DNA of 64,000 nucleotides from Desulfopila inferna (GCF_016919005.1 NZ_JAFFQE010000003.1:434001-498000), one strand, 5' to 3'. Positions 9,393-18,640 are shown, numbered from the stretch's first letter. Notes: generated from the sequence alone by a model not told the origin. Numbers and translations are program-made.

Positions 9393-10145
9393 CTATCCCC
9401 TTATGGCATAACCGCCGTCAACGGTTATAACCTGTCCCTGGATCATGGTAGAAAACTGACTGCAGAGAAAGAGCGCCACATCGGCGACATCGTCGGCTGT
9501 CGTCAATCTGCCCATCGGGGTGCGTCGGAGAGCTGTGGAGAGAATTTCGTCTCTATTGGGAAATTTTTTCAGTGCATCGGTATCTACAGCTCCGGCACTG
9601 ACGGTATTGACGTTGATTTTTCTCGAACCAAGCTCAACGGCCAGATGCCTCACCAAAGACTCCAGTGCTGCCTTTGATGCTCCGACGGTTGTATAGTTTT
9701 CGATTGCCCGGATGGCACCCAGGCTGGAGACGGCGATAACACGGCCTCCACCCGTCATGAGCGGGGCTCCATGCTGCACAAGGGTCAACAATGCCCGGGC
9801 ATTTATATCCATTGCCCAGTTCCAGTGCCTCTCAGTGAGTTCCATGGCAGGTTTCAAAACTCCGGAAGCTGCATTGCTCACCAATATATCCAGCTTGCCG
9901 AACCTATCCTCTATCATCGCGAACATGGCGGCAACATCGCTTTCTTTGGCAACATTTGCCTTGACCAGGAGGCATTCCCTGCCAAGTTTTTCAACTTCGG
10001 CTGCAGTTTCCTGGGCGTCTTTTTTATGGCGGACATAATTTACTACGATATCGACACCATGCTGAGCCAGTCGCACTGCAATAGCACGGCCGATACCCCT
10101 CGATCCTCCTGTTACCAGGGCTATTTTACCCTTTAATTGAAACAT
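9393..10145 (-). CDS. fabL: Enoyl-[acyl-carrier-protein] reductase, FabL type (SDR)
   Basis: A short-chain dehydrogenase of 250 residues with the NADP-binding motif TGGSRGIGRA and the SNAASG block. The central part (PAMELTERHWNWAMDINA, SSLGAIRAIENYTTVGASKA) and the SAGAVDTDALKKFPNR segment match, from memory, Bacillus subtilis FabL (enoyl-ACP reductase III) better than FabG. The active site is Tyr in YTTVGASK (Y-x6-K, the enoyl-reductase spacing, instead of FabG's Y-x3-K). It would catalyse the last step of fatty-acid elongation. I set the start at 10145 because AGGAG lies 5 nt upstream; a longer frame from 10187 adds residues without homology. maf follows after 8 bp. Confidence 0.82.
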   Translation of the reverse strand: MFQLKGKIALVTGGSRGIGRAIAVRLAQHGVDIVVNYVRHKKDAQETAAEVEKLGRECLLVKANVAKESDVAAMFAMIEDRFGKLDILVSNAASGVLKPAMELTERHWNWAMDINARALLTLVQHGAPLMTGGGRVIAVSSLGAIRAIENYTTVGASKAALESLVRHLAVELGSRKINVNTVSAGAVDTDALKKFPNRDEILSTALRRTPMGRLTTADDVADVALFLCSQFSTMIQGQVITVDGGYAIRG

Positions 10146-10216
10146 ATCCACTCCTGAATTGTTTGTTGTATTCACAGGCGGAATCATCGCCGTGATATAA
10201 AGATAATTGGTTTAAT

Positions 10217-11149
10217 TTACCGGCCCGTCACCCTGAGACAGGACCTCTTCAAGGTATTCCGGAGAAAACGAAATGGGCTGAACCGCAACGGTGAAAGCTC
10301 CTCAGGGGCACTGAAGTGCGTGTCGTAAAACGCATCGGGCGTCAACAACGGAAAGAGTATATTCTCTATATCGGCCCCTGAATCTCCTCTTTTTTTTGCC
10401 TCACACCACAGGGGACTTCTGCAGTGGTCCAATCGAAGCGCCTGCAGAAGCGCAGTATCGACAGCCACCGGGTCCGCCGAAAAGGCAACACAGCCCAATT
10501 CAAGATGATCACCATGGATAGGTCCCTGCCGGTGCATGGCGGAAATACCGTCGACAACCGTATATTGCCGGGGCAGCAAATCCTGCAAATCCAGAATGAT
10601 CCTGCTGAAAAGAGTGCCGGCTCCGCCGTGACGCATATGAAGCATCGATTTGCGCACGCCCTGTACAATACCGAAAATATTTTTTAACGCCAGCGTAACA
10701 TAGAGTTGGCTATGCGCTTTTAGCTTTGGCGCATTGACAAAATAATCACAGGCCAGAGGCTCTGGCGCAACCCCTATTTCCACCCCACATGCCAGCCTTC
10801 TTGTGGAAACAGAGGTAAAATCGGTAATCATAATCCCCCGCTGCCTCAATTCACCCTCGATCCCCAGTGCCCGCAGTACACTGGAGGCTTTGCCAAATGC
10901 AGGTGAATCTCCGATACCGACTTTGGCTCCTTTTTCGATGAGCCACTCACCAAGGGCCAGCAAGAATCGGGGATCCGTACAGGCAAGACCTGTACCACCG
11001 GCTGAAATGAGATTAGGTTTGATGAATACTTTTGCCGAACGTGGAGAAAAATCAGCCACTCCAAAACTGTCATCGAAAAAACATTTCAGTTTTTCGAAGT
11101 CGTAGGTCATGCACCTGCGGAGATAGACGGAGGAATGTAGCTGCTGCAT
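10217..11149 (-). CDS. DUF362 domain protein
   Basis: A 310-residue DUF362 protein. Recognisable family blocks are KVFIKPNLI (about residues 40-48), the GDSPAFG segment, NAPKLKAHSQLYVTLALKN and VVDGISAMHRQGP, followed by DPVAVDTALLQAL. The family is widespread in anaerobes, often carries a ferredoxin-like extension and has no settled function; this copy lacks the CxxCxxC iron-sulfur extension. It lies upstream of fabL-maf on the same strand (71-bp gap), so co-transcription is possible. A palindrome (11357-11372) and a hairpin (11178-11215) lie upstream. Confidence 0.85.
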   Translation of the reverse strand: MQQLHSSVYLRRCMTYDFEKLKCFFDDSFGVADFSPRSAKVFIKPNLISAGGTGLACTDPRFLLALGEWLIEKGAKVGIGDSPAFGKASSVLRALGIEGELRQRGIMITDFTSVSTRRLACGVEIGVAPEPLACDYFVNAPKLKAHSQLYVTLALKNIFGIVQGVRKSMLHMRHGGAGTLFSRIILDLQDLLPRQYTVVDGISAMHRQGPIHGDHLELGCVAFSADPVAVDTALLQALRLDHCRSPLWCEAKKRGDSGADIENILFPLLTPDAFYDTHFSAPEELSPLRFSPFRFLRNTLKRSCLRVTGR

Positions 11150-11170
11150 GTGAGGAGTGGTCTCTATGAT

Positions 11171-11215
11171 AAAAAGCGGAAAAGCCGGCTCTGCGGATGC
11201 GGAGTCGGCTTTTCC
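11171..11215 (-). terminator. Rho-independent terminator, probably of serA
   Basis: A perfect 10-bp stem, GGAAAAGCCG at 11178-11187 with CGGCTTTTCC at 11206-11215, has a partly paired loop. Read on the minus strand it is followed within 2 nt by CTTTTT. It lies 270 bp beyond serA and 29 bp before the DUF362 start, so it may end serA transcripts or act as an attenuator in the DUF362 leader. Confidence 0.55.
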
Positions 11216-11356
11216 TGGAGAAAGGAGAGAAGAGATAAAGCAAAGTTAATAATGCACATCTCATGCCACTTTAACCCAAAACAACCAAGGAGCCCGATAA
11301 CATTCACCTTCCTGGGATTAAATCTCATTTTTACCCGCACCTGATTACTGACTAAA

Positions 11357-11372
11357 GTACAAATTTTTGTAC
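11357..11372. promoter_or_regulatory. Operator-like palindrome GTACAAA-TT-TTTGTAC
   Basis: A perfect 7-bp inverted repeat with a 2-bp spacer in an AT-rich intergenic stretch, with a partial second copy (TGTACAAATTATAC) about 90 bp further. Palindromes of this size often bind dimeric repressors. No promoter can be assigned with certainty. Confidence 0.4.
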
Positions 11373-11484
11373 AATATTTTCCGGAATAATAATTACTGAA
11401 GTTATGTTATGAAGTTATATACATGCTGTTGTGAAATTTTTTTTACCGGGTGTACAAATTATACCGACTGCCACCCTGCTGAAA

Positions 11485-12666
11485 TTATTTGAACAATATC
11501 AATCTGGTTCTGATGACATCCTGGTTTTTTTCTATTTCCTTGACCAGTTCGGCAGTCACCGGCGATTCAAGATCGATTATATTATAACCGATAGTACCGT
11601 TCGATTCATTTATATAACTGGCGATATTTATATTGAACCTACTGATAACATTTGACGCAAAGGCGATCATTCCCGGGACATCCCTGTTAATCATGATCAG
11701 CCGCGTGTGCACTTTAGCGGAAGGAGTTGATTCGAGATTAGGGAAATTAACACTGTAGCCGATATTGCCGTACTCCAGGAAATTTGAAAGTTCATTGACG
11801 GCCATGGTAGCACATTTTTCTTCGGATTCACTGGTGGAGGCTCCGAGATGAGGGGTCGTCAACACCTTAGGGTGACCAATTGATCCGGATGTGGGAAAAT
11901 CGGTTATGTACCCCTGCAGACGTCCCGCATCAAGGGCATCAAGGACCGCCTTCTCGTTAACGATCGGACCTCTGGCGTAGTTAACCAGGATAGCGTCATT
12001 TTTCATCATAGCAAGGAATTCCTCGTCAACCATTCCTTCGGTGTTCGGCCCTAAAGGGAGGTGAAGGCTGACTACATCCGCATCAGCCAGCGTCTGCGCC
12101 AGCGTTCTGGTAATTTTCACCTCCGGCAGCAGAAGATGAATGTTCTCCAGCGTTGGTCTCGGATCAAATCCCTTGACGTTCATGTGTCTGTGAATGCCGC
12201 CGTTGGCAAGCCTCACTCCGATTTTTCCAAGACCCACTACTGCCAGATTCCTGCCGGCAATCTCCACCCCTTTAAACACCGCTTTCTTACTTTCAACCTG
12301 CCGGTTCACCCGGGATGGATCCCCTCCCGCCAGAGACTGACAGAAACTGATCCCTTCATAGATGTTCCTCATCCAGACTCCGATCATTGGAAATACAAGA
12401 TCGACGACGGCGTTGGCATTTGCACCGGGTGTATTAAAGACACAGATCCCTTTCTCAGTCGCCTTCTCAACAGAGATATTATTTACCCCAGAACCAGCCC
12501 TGGCCACGGCCAGAAGTCCCGGATAGTCGTCGGTATCGACAGTGGAACTCCGCACCAGAATACCGTCCGGTGCTGTTTCATCAGCCGAAACCTCATATTC
12601 TTCGCCCAGGAGATCAAGCCCTTCCCGGGCAATCGCATTCATCACTTTTATCTTGTACTTTTTCAC
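11485..12666 (-). CDS. serA: D-3-phosphoglycerate dehydrogenase with ACT domain
   Basis: A 393-residue member of the D-2-hydroxyacid dehydrogenases, oxidising 3-phosphoglycerate to 3-phosphohydroxypyruvate in the first step of serine synthesis. The NAD-binding motif is VGLGKIGVRLANG. Catalytic Arg lies in YARGPIVNEKA together with Glu, and His in TTPHLGAST. A C-terminal ACT domain (about 320-393, MINRDVPGMIAFASNVI) suggests feedback control by serine. The length matches the short SerA type with ACT but without the extra ASB domain. The start is GTG at 12666, preceded by AAGGAG at good spacing. It is likely a single-gene unit ending at the hairpin near 11200. Confidence 0.9.
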   Translation of the reverse strand: MKKYKIKVMNAIAREGLDLLGEEYEVSADETAPDGILVRSSTVDTDDYPGLLAVARAGSGVNNISVEKATEKGICVFNTPGANANAVVDLVFPMIGVWMRNIYEGISFCQSLAGGDPSRVNRQVESKKAVFKGVEIAGRNLAVVGLGKIGVRLANGGIHRHMNVKGFDPRPTLENIHLLLPEVKITRTLAQTLADADVVSLHLPLGPNTEGMVDEEFLAMMKNDAILVNYARGPIVNEKAVLDALDAGRLQGYITDFPTSGSIGHPKVLTTPHLGASTSESEEKCATMAVNELSNFLEYGNIGYSVNFPNLESTPSAKVHTRLIMINRDVPGMIAFASNVISRFNINIASYINESNGTIGYNIIDLESPVTAELVKEIEKNQDVIRTRLILFK

Positions 12667-12787
12667 CTTTATCTCCTTTGCTGGAATGTTAGCGCCTGGG
12701 GTTGTTCATGGCTTAACCGGAAAGATGGTTAAACCTCCTGCGCAGCTTTACCACTGACAAAAGTCTACCTTGAGCAAGAAGACATGC

Positions 12788-14479
12788 TCAATCAGGCTTT
12801 TCGGGCAAATAAAACTGTTCTACACGGTGAAAGCGGCGCAGACCGGTCGTTCTTTCCGGAACGAAACAAAGAAAATGGCGTCCTTTGCCGGTCTCAAAGC
12901 CTTGTTCTTCAAAAAATTTTTCCGAACATTCGAGGAAGAAACCCTTTTTGAGAAGATACATCCTCTCGGCGCCGCTGCTGCCCGACAGAGAGTGATCATC
13001 AATAAAGCCAAACAGCATCTTTTTTATGGTTCTCGAGCTTTTCTGTTCAGCTACGCTAAGAGCTTCCGGCAGAAACCTGTGCCCGCAGCGTAACCAATCA
13101 TAGCGTAATAATTCAAGGATATAGTCGAAGTCGTGCCGGTTTTTCAGGCAGTCAAGAAGAAGAGAGTTTAAAAATTCCTGAGTCGGGGCTCTTTGAAAAA
13201 AGCCCTGTTGCCGACACACCTCAAGCAGTCTCTGGAAAAAGGCCACGATATCGAGCTTACTGCTGCGGAAATACTCCCACAGGGAGACAAAATAGCGGTT
13301 ATTGACAAATCTCTCAACGCATTCGCAAAACCAGTACAGTTTCTGCATATCCTGATGGTTGAGCCATGTGTTGGCAAACACCGAATACGGCGGCGTGGAG
13401 CTATATGTATACCCATATTCGGGTGCGGTATGACACATAGGTGTATCCGGCAGCACCTTGAGCAACCCCATCTGGATATAATGGGGTTTCATGGCAAAAA
13501 CCTCTCGGAAGGAGGCTAGAAAACTTGATGGTGTATCATACGGCAGTCCCAGAATCAGATCAGCGTGCAGATGAATGGTATTCATCCGGCTTAATCGCAG
13601 AAGGTTTATGCGGGCGACTTCGATATTCATTGATCTTCGAATAGCCTTAAGTGTTGCTCCATTGGTCGACTGGATACCGATTTCGAACTGAAACTTACCG
13701 GCAGGAAGGTTCTCCAGAAAGACAAACATTTCTTCCGTGAAACGGTCCGGGCTCATTTCAAAATGAAAGACCGTATCACATTGCTGTCCAGCAAGAAATT
13801 TCCAGATGGCAAGTGTTCTGGCAGTATCATCGTTGAAGGTTCTGTCGACAAAGCGAACAACACGGGGGTTCCATCTCAGGATCTGATCCAATTCAGCCCG
13901 GACCCGCGTTAGTTCTTTATGATAAATACCTCTATGGGCGGCAGAGAGACAATACGTGCAGGAAAAGGGGCAGCCTCTGGAGGCTTCATAATAAATATGC
14001 CTGTTCTGCAGATGGTCGGTGAAATCCGAATCCACATACGGGGCGGAAAAATCCCTGCCGCGGCCTCCTGCGCCATACGACTGCTGTAATTTCCTTTCCT
14101 GCAGATCCTTATAGAAATCCGGACCGACTCTTTCGATTTCCCCGGTGACTACGAAGAGGCGCGGATGAACAATGGTCTTACCAATTACCTCCGCCTGTGG
14201 TCCGCCGACAACACAGAGATGTTGTGGATCTATCCGGAGCAGATCATCGATAAGCCGCACTACAAGATCACTGTTCCAGATTGAGGCGGAAAAAAAATAA
14301 TAATCAAAGGAACCTGCACTGAGTTGCAGGAGCATCTCATAATAGGGATCATTAATGGTAAATTGCTGTATTTGTACCTCAAAATCATCACTATTGCGCA
14401 GCAGCTCGTTGCGAATATAGAAGAGTGCAAGGCACGAGTGAGTATATCGGGCGTTGAGGCCGACAAGGGAAATCCGCAT
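12788..14479 (-). CDS. B12-binding-domain radical SAM protein (DUF4080 type)
   Basis: A protein of about 563 residues. The N-terminus (MRISLVGLNARYTHSCLALF) is typical of the cobalamin-binding-like domain that precedes this class of radical SAM enzymes. The 4Fe-4S/SAM motif is CPFSCTYC (CxxxCxxC) in EASRGCPFSCTYCLS, and the TIM-barrel follows (FVDRTFNDD, LILGLPYDT). The C-terminal region resembles DUF4080. The substrate is unknown. I chose ATG at 14479 over a TTG at 14497 because homologues of this class start at the MRIxLVGxNA strand. It stands alone, downstream of a 415-bp intergenic region. Confidence 0.82.
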   Translation of the reverse strand: MRISLVGLNARYTHSCLALFYIRNELLRNSDDFEVQIQQFTINDPYYEMLLQLSAGSFDYYFFSASIWNSDLVVRLIDDLLRIDPQHLCVVGGPQAEVIGKTIVHPRLFVVTGEIERVGPDFYKDLQERKLQQSYGAGGRGRDFSAPYVDSDFTDHLQNRHIYYEASRGCPFSCTYCLSAAHRGIYHKELTRVRAELDQILRWNPRVVRFVDRTFNDDTARTLAIWKFLAGQQCDTVFHFEMSPDRFTEEMFVFLENLPAGKFQFEIGIQSTNGATLKAIRRSMNIEVARINLLRLSRMNTIHLHADLILGLPYDTPSSFLASFREVFAMKPHYIQMGLLKVLPDTPMCHTAPEYGYTYSSTPPYSVFANTWLNHQDMQKLYWFCECVERFVNNRYFVSLWEYFRSSKLDIVAFFQRLLEVCRQQGFFQRAPTQEFLNSLLLDCLKNRHDFDYILELLRYDWLRCGHRFLPEALSVAEQKSSRTIKKMLFGFIDDHSLSGSSGAERMYLLKKGFFLECSEKFFEEQGFETGKGRHFLCFVPERTTGLRRFHRVEQFYLPEKPD

Positions 14480-14894
14480 AAGCGTAAGAAATGCCAATAA
14501 TTGACGGCAGAAAGAACTGAATTAACCGCAACCATTTATGGACGACTGCTAATTCTCTGCTGTGCCGCTTTTTTTCAGTGCCCCTGCACAAGGGTACCAG
14601 TGGAGTTTGCTAATCAAGTTAGCAAGTTTAACACAAAGTATTATAATTATCTATCAGACAAGTAAGTCTCGTAAAAAGCCCCCATTCCCGTGATGCCTGC
14701 CCAGGAGGCCGACCGAGAATGCCCTTTTCGCCCATATCTTTATTAAACTCGAAAAAATTATCCTCAAAATATTAATTATATGTCTCCGGTAATTTTTTCG
14801 AATTCGCCTCGATCTGAATGAAAATGCCTATTCTCGGAAAACCTCTGGGGCGCTCCGAATTATCGGCTAAAAAATATCCAGCAGGATTTTTCTG
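14480..14894. other. 415-bp divergent intergenic region
   Basis: Lies between two divergently transcribed genes, so promoters for both are expected here, but none is clear enough to call. It holds a CTCGTAAAAAGC repeat core (14668-14679) and an imperfect long inverted repeat: the arm GGAGGCCGACCGAGAATGCC near 14702 pairs approximately with AAAATGCCTATTCTCGG near 14820, enclosing about 100 bp of AT-rich sequence. The arm also resembles the hairpin at 21251-21281. Confidence 0.5.
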
Positions 14895-17800
14895 ATGAAT
14901 TTTATACGAATAGTCGTACATGCGCTGCTCATCTTGTTGGTTTCCTTCCTTCATGGAGCTGTTATGGCCAACGAGACCTCACCCATACCGCGCTACGAGC
15001 TTGCCGTCTCCTTCAACATTGCCAGGAATCTGCTCTACGGAACAGCCCATATCACCATCCCTCCCGAGGAGGGACTAACCGTCTTTCTTGACGGGATCGA
15101 CACAACGGCGATACAGGTAGAAATACAGGTTGAAAAACGTGCGGCAACACCCGGAAGCATTTCAGTAAAAGAGCTTTCTCAGATAACCATTCCACCGGAC
15201 AAAGATCAACAGGAACTCTATATTTCCTATGAAAAGGAGGTCGTGCAGGAGGGCGAGAACAGTATAGTTGCCGAAGGCATATCACTGCTGCACGATTGGT
15301 ATCCTTTTCCTTCCAGAGACGTTCTGTTCTCGCTGAGCGCTGAAGTTCCACAAGGATTTACCGCCTTCGCGGAAAGCGATCGTCTCCCGAATGCCGCAGA
15401 TCAGACTGCCCGCTTCGCTTTTTCAAATCCTCTGCGCTCTCTGCATTTCATTGCCGCTCCCTTCATCATCGACAGCCTGGCGGTTCGTGAAGGACTACAG
15501 GTCTACACCTACTTCCTGCCGCAAGACCGGGAGCTTGCCCCGGAATATCTCGAGGCTGCACGGCAATATATCAACCGCTACGAAGAACTTGTCGGCCCCT
15601 ACCCTTACAACCATTTCGCCATTGTCGAGAACATGCATCCGACAGGCTATGGAATGCCCACCTTCACCCTGCTCGGTAAAAGCGTGATTCGGCTGCCATT
15701 CATCAAATATACTTCACTGGGTCATGAAATTCTGCATTCCTGGTTTGGTAATTCCATTGAAATTGACACCGGGACTGGAAATTGGGGTGAGGGTTTGACA
15801 ACTTACCTCGCCGATTGGCTCTACAGGGAAAAAAAAACTGAAGGAGCAATTAGCCGGAAAGAGAATTTTTTAAAATATAACAGCTATGTGAAAGAGGAAT
15901 CAGCAATCCCCCTCAGGGCATTTACCTCGGCAAGCCATAACCAGCCGATGGCCGAATCCGTTCGCGCCTCTGGATACATTCGCGGTGCCATGGTATTCCA
16001 TGAATTGCGAAAATATTTAGGCGATGAGGATTTTTTCCTGGGGATCAAACTGTTCTACTCCCGCTATAAAGGTAAACCTGCGGGCTGGTCGGATATACAA
16101 GCAGTTTTTGAGACCGTATCAGGCTTCACACTCGAGTCTTTTTTCGAGCAACGACTCAACCGCGCCTACATACCGGACCTGGAGGTTGAAAATATATCAG
16201 TGGATGCAACGGCCGAGGGAACAGCTCTCAGCTTCTCTCTCCTGCAGAAAACAGAAGCGCCCTTTGAATTCAGTATAGCCATCGATGTCATAACCTCAGC
16301 CGGCCGGCAAACCTTTACACGGCGAATCTCCCTGGCCACGGAAGAAATACGGCTCCGCCTTTCCTCTTCCCCATTTGAAGTCATTATCGACCCACGCTAT
16401 GATCTGCTGCGCCGTCTCGATGAGAGCGAAAGGGTGGCAATTCTTTCCAATTTTCTTGGCCCGAGAAAAGCAATAGTTGTCGTTTCCGGGGATGAAAATA
16501 TGCGATTCTCAGCGTTTATCGACTTTTTTGCAGAGCAAAACTGGGAAGTGCGACATGCGGATAAGCTCAGCAGTGCAGAACTCAGTGACAGCAACCTCAT
16601 TCTTCCTGGCAAAGAGAACCCGATCGCTCTCTCGCTCTTCGGCCCCCTGAATCATGCACCAACGGGCCTGACCCTGGAGAACAGGATTCACCCGCTCAAC
16701 AAGAGTAAATCCATTCTATTGCTCTCCTCGGGCAATGCGGAGCAACTGCAAAAAGCCCTGGCCAAGCTGCCCCATTACGGTAAATACTCCTATCTGCAGT
16801 TTCGTAATGGCCTTATCACCGACAAACGTTTTTCTCCTGGTACCATGGGCCTTCAAGTGCCCATTGCGGCTCAGCCTGTCGCGGTTCCTGCGGACAGGAC
16901 ACTGAGCCTGGAGGAAGTTATCAAGGCGATGCAGAACTCCCGGGTCATCTATATTGGTGAAACCCATACGGCAATGGCTGATCATCAGCTGCAACATCTC
17001 ATTATCGAAGGCCTTTATCGCAACAATCCCGATATTGCCATTGGTCTGGAAATGTTCCCCCAAAGTAGCCAGAAGGCGCTTGATCAATATGTTTCCACCG
17101 ACAGCACCATGAGCGAACAGGATTTTCTCAAACGCTCAGGGTACTTCAGGGTATGGAAATTCGACTATCGCTACTACAAGCCCATCATTGATTTTGCCAA
17201 AAAACAGGCGATACCGCTGCTTGGACTGAACATTGACACCAGTATTGTCAGCTCGATTTTCAAGGAGGGCTCGGTGCAATCTCTGAGTGAGGAAGAAAAG
17301 GCGCTCCTCCCTGAAGAACGCGACCTGAGCCTGCCGGGGTACTACCAGCGACTGCAGTCAATTCACGGTCTTCATATGACTGGAGGACACGGACAGGGCG
17401 GCCTGAGCGGTTTTATCCAGGCTCAGGCCGTTTGGGACGAAGGGATGGCCGAAAACATTGCAGTATATCTTAGGAACAATCCTGAAAAACAGCTGATTGT
17501 CCTGGCAGGAACACAGCATGCCAGAAAGGACAACGGCATACCTCCAAGAGTGAAGAGGCGGCTCGATTCTATCGAACAAAGTGTTCTGGTGACGGAGAGC
17601 AGCGCTTCTATTGATACCCCCCTAGTTGCCGATTTCTATTTTTTCATGCCGGAAATATCTTTGCCGCCAGCCGGGAAAATAGGTATTTCACTTGAAGAAA
17701 AGGAGCAAAACGGCGATACTTTCCTGGAAATAACAGCACTGGATTCCAAGAGCAAGGCCCAGGATTCAGGACTACTGAAAGGTGACAGACTGATAGCCGT

Positions 17801-17957
17801 CAACAGCTACCCGGTAGAAACCATGGAGGATGTCCGGATTGCCATGTTGGGATTGAAGCCTGGTGATTCCACTGCCATTTCCATCAGAAGGGTGGAGCAA
17901 TCAGAGCAGGATATCCATGAATTCGAGGTTGAACTCTATCGTCCTGACATGAAATAA
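14895..17957 (+). CDS. Secreted M1-type peptidase/ChaN-like/PDZ fusion protein
   Basis: A 1020-residue protein with a signal peptide (hydrophobic 8-22, then VMANETS). Residues up to about 500 form an M1-aminopeptidase-like domain with GHEILHSWFGN (H277, E278, H281) and a Glu 18 residues later in NWGEGLTTYL, one residue closer than in classical M1 enzymes. Residues about 680-905 match the ChaN/DUF399 haem-binding fold (YIGETHTAMADH, IGLEMFP, LAGTQHARKDNGIP). Residues about 925-1010 form a PDZ domain (GKIGISLEE, SGLLKGDRLIAVNSYP). The location is probably periplasmic or outer-membrane associated. The combination suggests peptide or haem-protein handling, but this is inference. The ATG at 14895 is preceded by AGCAGGA. 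It is followed by repeat copy B. Confidence 0.85.
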   Translation: MNFIRIVVHALLILLVSFLHGAVMANETSPIPRYELAVSFNIARNLLYGTAHITIPPEEGLTVFLDGIDTTAIQVEIQVEKRAATPGSISVKELSQITIPPDKDQQELYISYEKEVVQEGENSIVAEGISLLHDWYPFPSRDVLFSLSAEVPQGFTAFAESDRLPNAADQTARFAFSNPLRSLHFIAAPFIIDSLAVREGLQVYTYFLPQDRELAPEYLEAARQYINRYEELVGPYPYNHFAIVENMHPTGYGMPTFTLLGKSVIRLPFIKYTSLGHEILHSWFGNSIEIDTGTGNWGEGLTTYLADWLYREKKTEGAISRKENFLKYNSYVKEESAIPLRAFTSASHNQPMAESVRASGYIRGAMVFHELRKYLGDEDFFLGIKLFYSRYKGKPAGWSDIQAVFETVSGFTLESFFEQRLNRAYIPDLEVENISVDATAEGTALSFSLLQKTEAPFEFSIAIDVITSAGRQTFTRRISLATEEIRLRLSSSPFEVIIDPRYDLLRRLDESERVAILSNFLGPRKAIVVVSGDENMRFSAFIDFFAEQNWEVRHADKLSSAELSDSNLILPGKENPIALSLFGPLNHAPTGLTLENRIHPLNKSKSILLLSSGNAEQLQKALAKLPHYGKYSYLQFRNGLITDKRFSPGTMGLQVPIAAQPVAVPADRTLSLEEVIKAMQNSRVIYIGETHTAMADHQLQHLIIEGLYRNNPDIAIGLEMFPQSSQKALDQYVSTDSTMSEQDFLKRSGYFRVWKFDYRYYKPIIDFAKKQAIPLLGLNIDTSIVSSIFKEGSVQSLSEEEKALLPEERDLSLPGYYQRLQSIHGLHMTGGHGQGGLSGFIQAQAVWDEGMAENIAVYLRNNPEKQLIVLAGTQHARKDNGIPPRVKRRLDSIEQSVLVTESSASIDTPLVADFYFFMPEISLPPAGKIGISLEEKEQNGDTFLEITALDSKSKAQDSGLLKGDRLIAVNSYPVETMEDVRIAMLGLKPGDSTAISIRRVEQSEQDIHEFEVELYRPDMK

Positions 17958-17990
17958 GGTCAGCCTTAACACAGGATCAGTTGCATAGTT

Positions 17991-18143
17991 CAACTATTCA
18001 GCAAGAAGCCTAAAACCGGCAGTTTGCCCTGAACTGTAACTGTTCAGCAGCGCTCCAGATGTGCATAAGCAGCCCGGAAGACTATAGTTTGCCTATGTTT
18101 TTCGGGCTGATCGTGTGCAGATGGGGTGCTGCTGAATAGTTAC
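17991..18143 (+). repeat. GTAACTATTCAG inverted-terminal repeat element, copy B
   Basis: A 153-bp element with ends CAACTATTCAGCA (from 17991) and TGCTGAATAGTTAC (to 18143). Its interior (CAGTTTGCCCTGAACTGT, GCTGATCGTGTGCAGATGGGG) is nearly identical to copy D at 58634. It ends about 30 nt before the ATG of the DUF1992 gene and so forms that gene's leader or promoter region. Confidence 0.8.
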
Positions 18144-18172
18144 CATAATTTTATATCTGGAGAAAGTCAGTC

Positions 18173-18562
18173 ATGGAATCATTGGCACGAATAGCTGAAC
18201 AGAGAATTCTTGAAGCAATGAAGACACGAAAGCTGACTTCTGAAAAGTGGAAAAACAAGCCATTGCCGCTGGATGATGACCGCCACGTTCCCGATGATCT
18301 CAAGATGGCTTACAAGATATTGAAAAACAGCGGATACCTGCCGCCGGAGATCGAGGAAAAGAAGGAAGTACAGCGCCTTGAAGAACTTATAGCCGCGACG
18401 GAAGATGAACATGAGAGGCTGCGGCAGATGAAAAAACTCAATGTTCTTCTTATGAAAATAGATGCGAAAAGATCAAAACCTTCCAATATTGCCCAGCAGG
18501 ATGATTATTACCGCAGGGTTGTCGAGCGGGTCACCATTAATACCAAACCTCGGAAGGAATAG
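18173..18562 (+). CDS. DUF1992 (DnaJ-like subfamily C28-type) protein
   Basis: A 129-residue protein matching DUF1992, the domain found in E. coli YhdN and eukaryotic DNAJC28. Diagnostic segments are the N-terminal ARIAEQRILEAMK, then NKPLPLDDD, VPDDLKMAYKILKNSGYLPPE, followed by a charged helix. It has no J domain itself and its function is unknown. A GGAGAAAG ribosome-binding site lies before the ATG, within 30 nt of repeat copy B. It is convergent with waaA, and the shared gap holds a symmetrical hairpin (18575-18616). Confidence 0.85.
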   Translation: MESLARIAEQRILEAMKTRKLTSEKWKNKPLPLDDDRHVPDDLKMAYKILKNSGYLPPEIEEKKEVQRLEELIAATEDEHERLRQMKKLNVLLMKIDAKRSKPSNIAQQDDYYRRVVERVTINTKPRKE

Positions 18563-18574
18563 CAAAAGACACAT

Positions 18575-18616
18575 CAATTTTCGCTCACCTGCACTTTGGG
18601 CCGGTGACAAAAATTG
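18575..18616. terminator. Bidirectional terminator hairpin
   Basis: CAATTTT (18575-18581) plus TCACC (18585-18589) pair with GGTGA (18603-18607) plus AAAATTG (18610-18616). The A/T-rich outer arms give a T-rich tail on both strands, as expected between the convergent DUF1992 and waaA genes. Confidence 0.6.
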
Positions 18617-18640
18617 TCAAGCAACGACAGAAGGATAAAG

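Larger units (their letters stand above)
11150..11484. other. 335-bp intergenic region between serA and the DUF362 gene
   Basis: Non-coding. It contains the 7+2+7 palindrome GTACAAATTTTTGTAC (11357-11372), a related half-site near 11450, and a stable hairpin with a T-run on the minus strand (11178-11215). Otherwise it is AT-rich. Confidence 0.6.
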
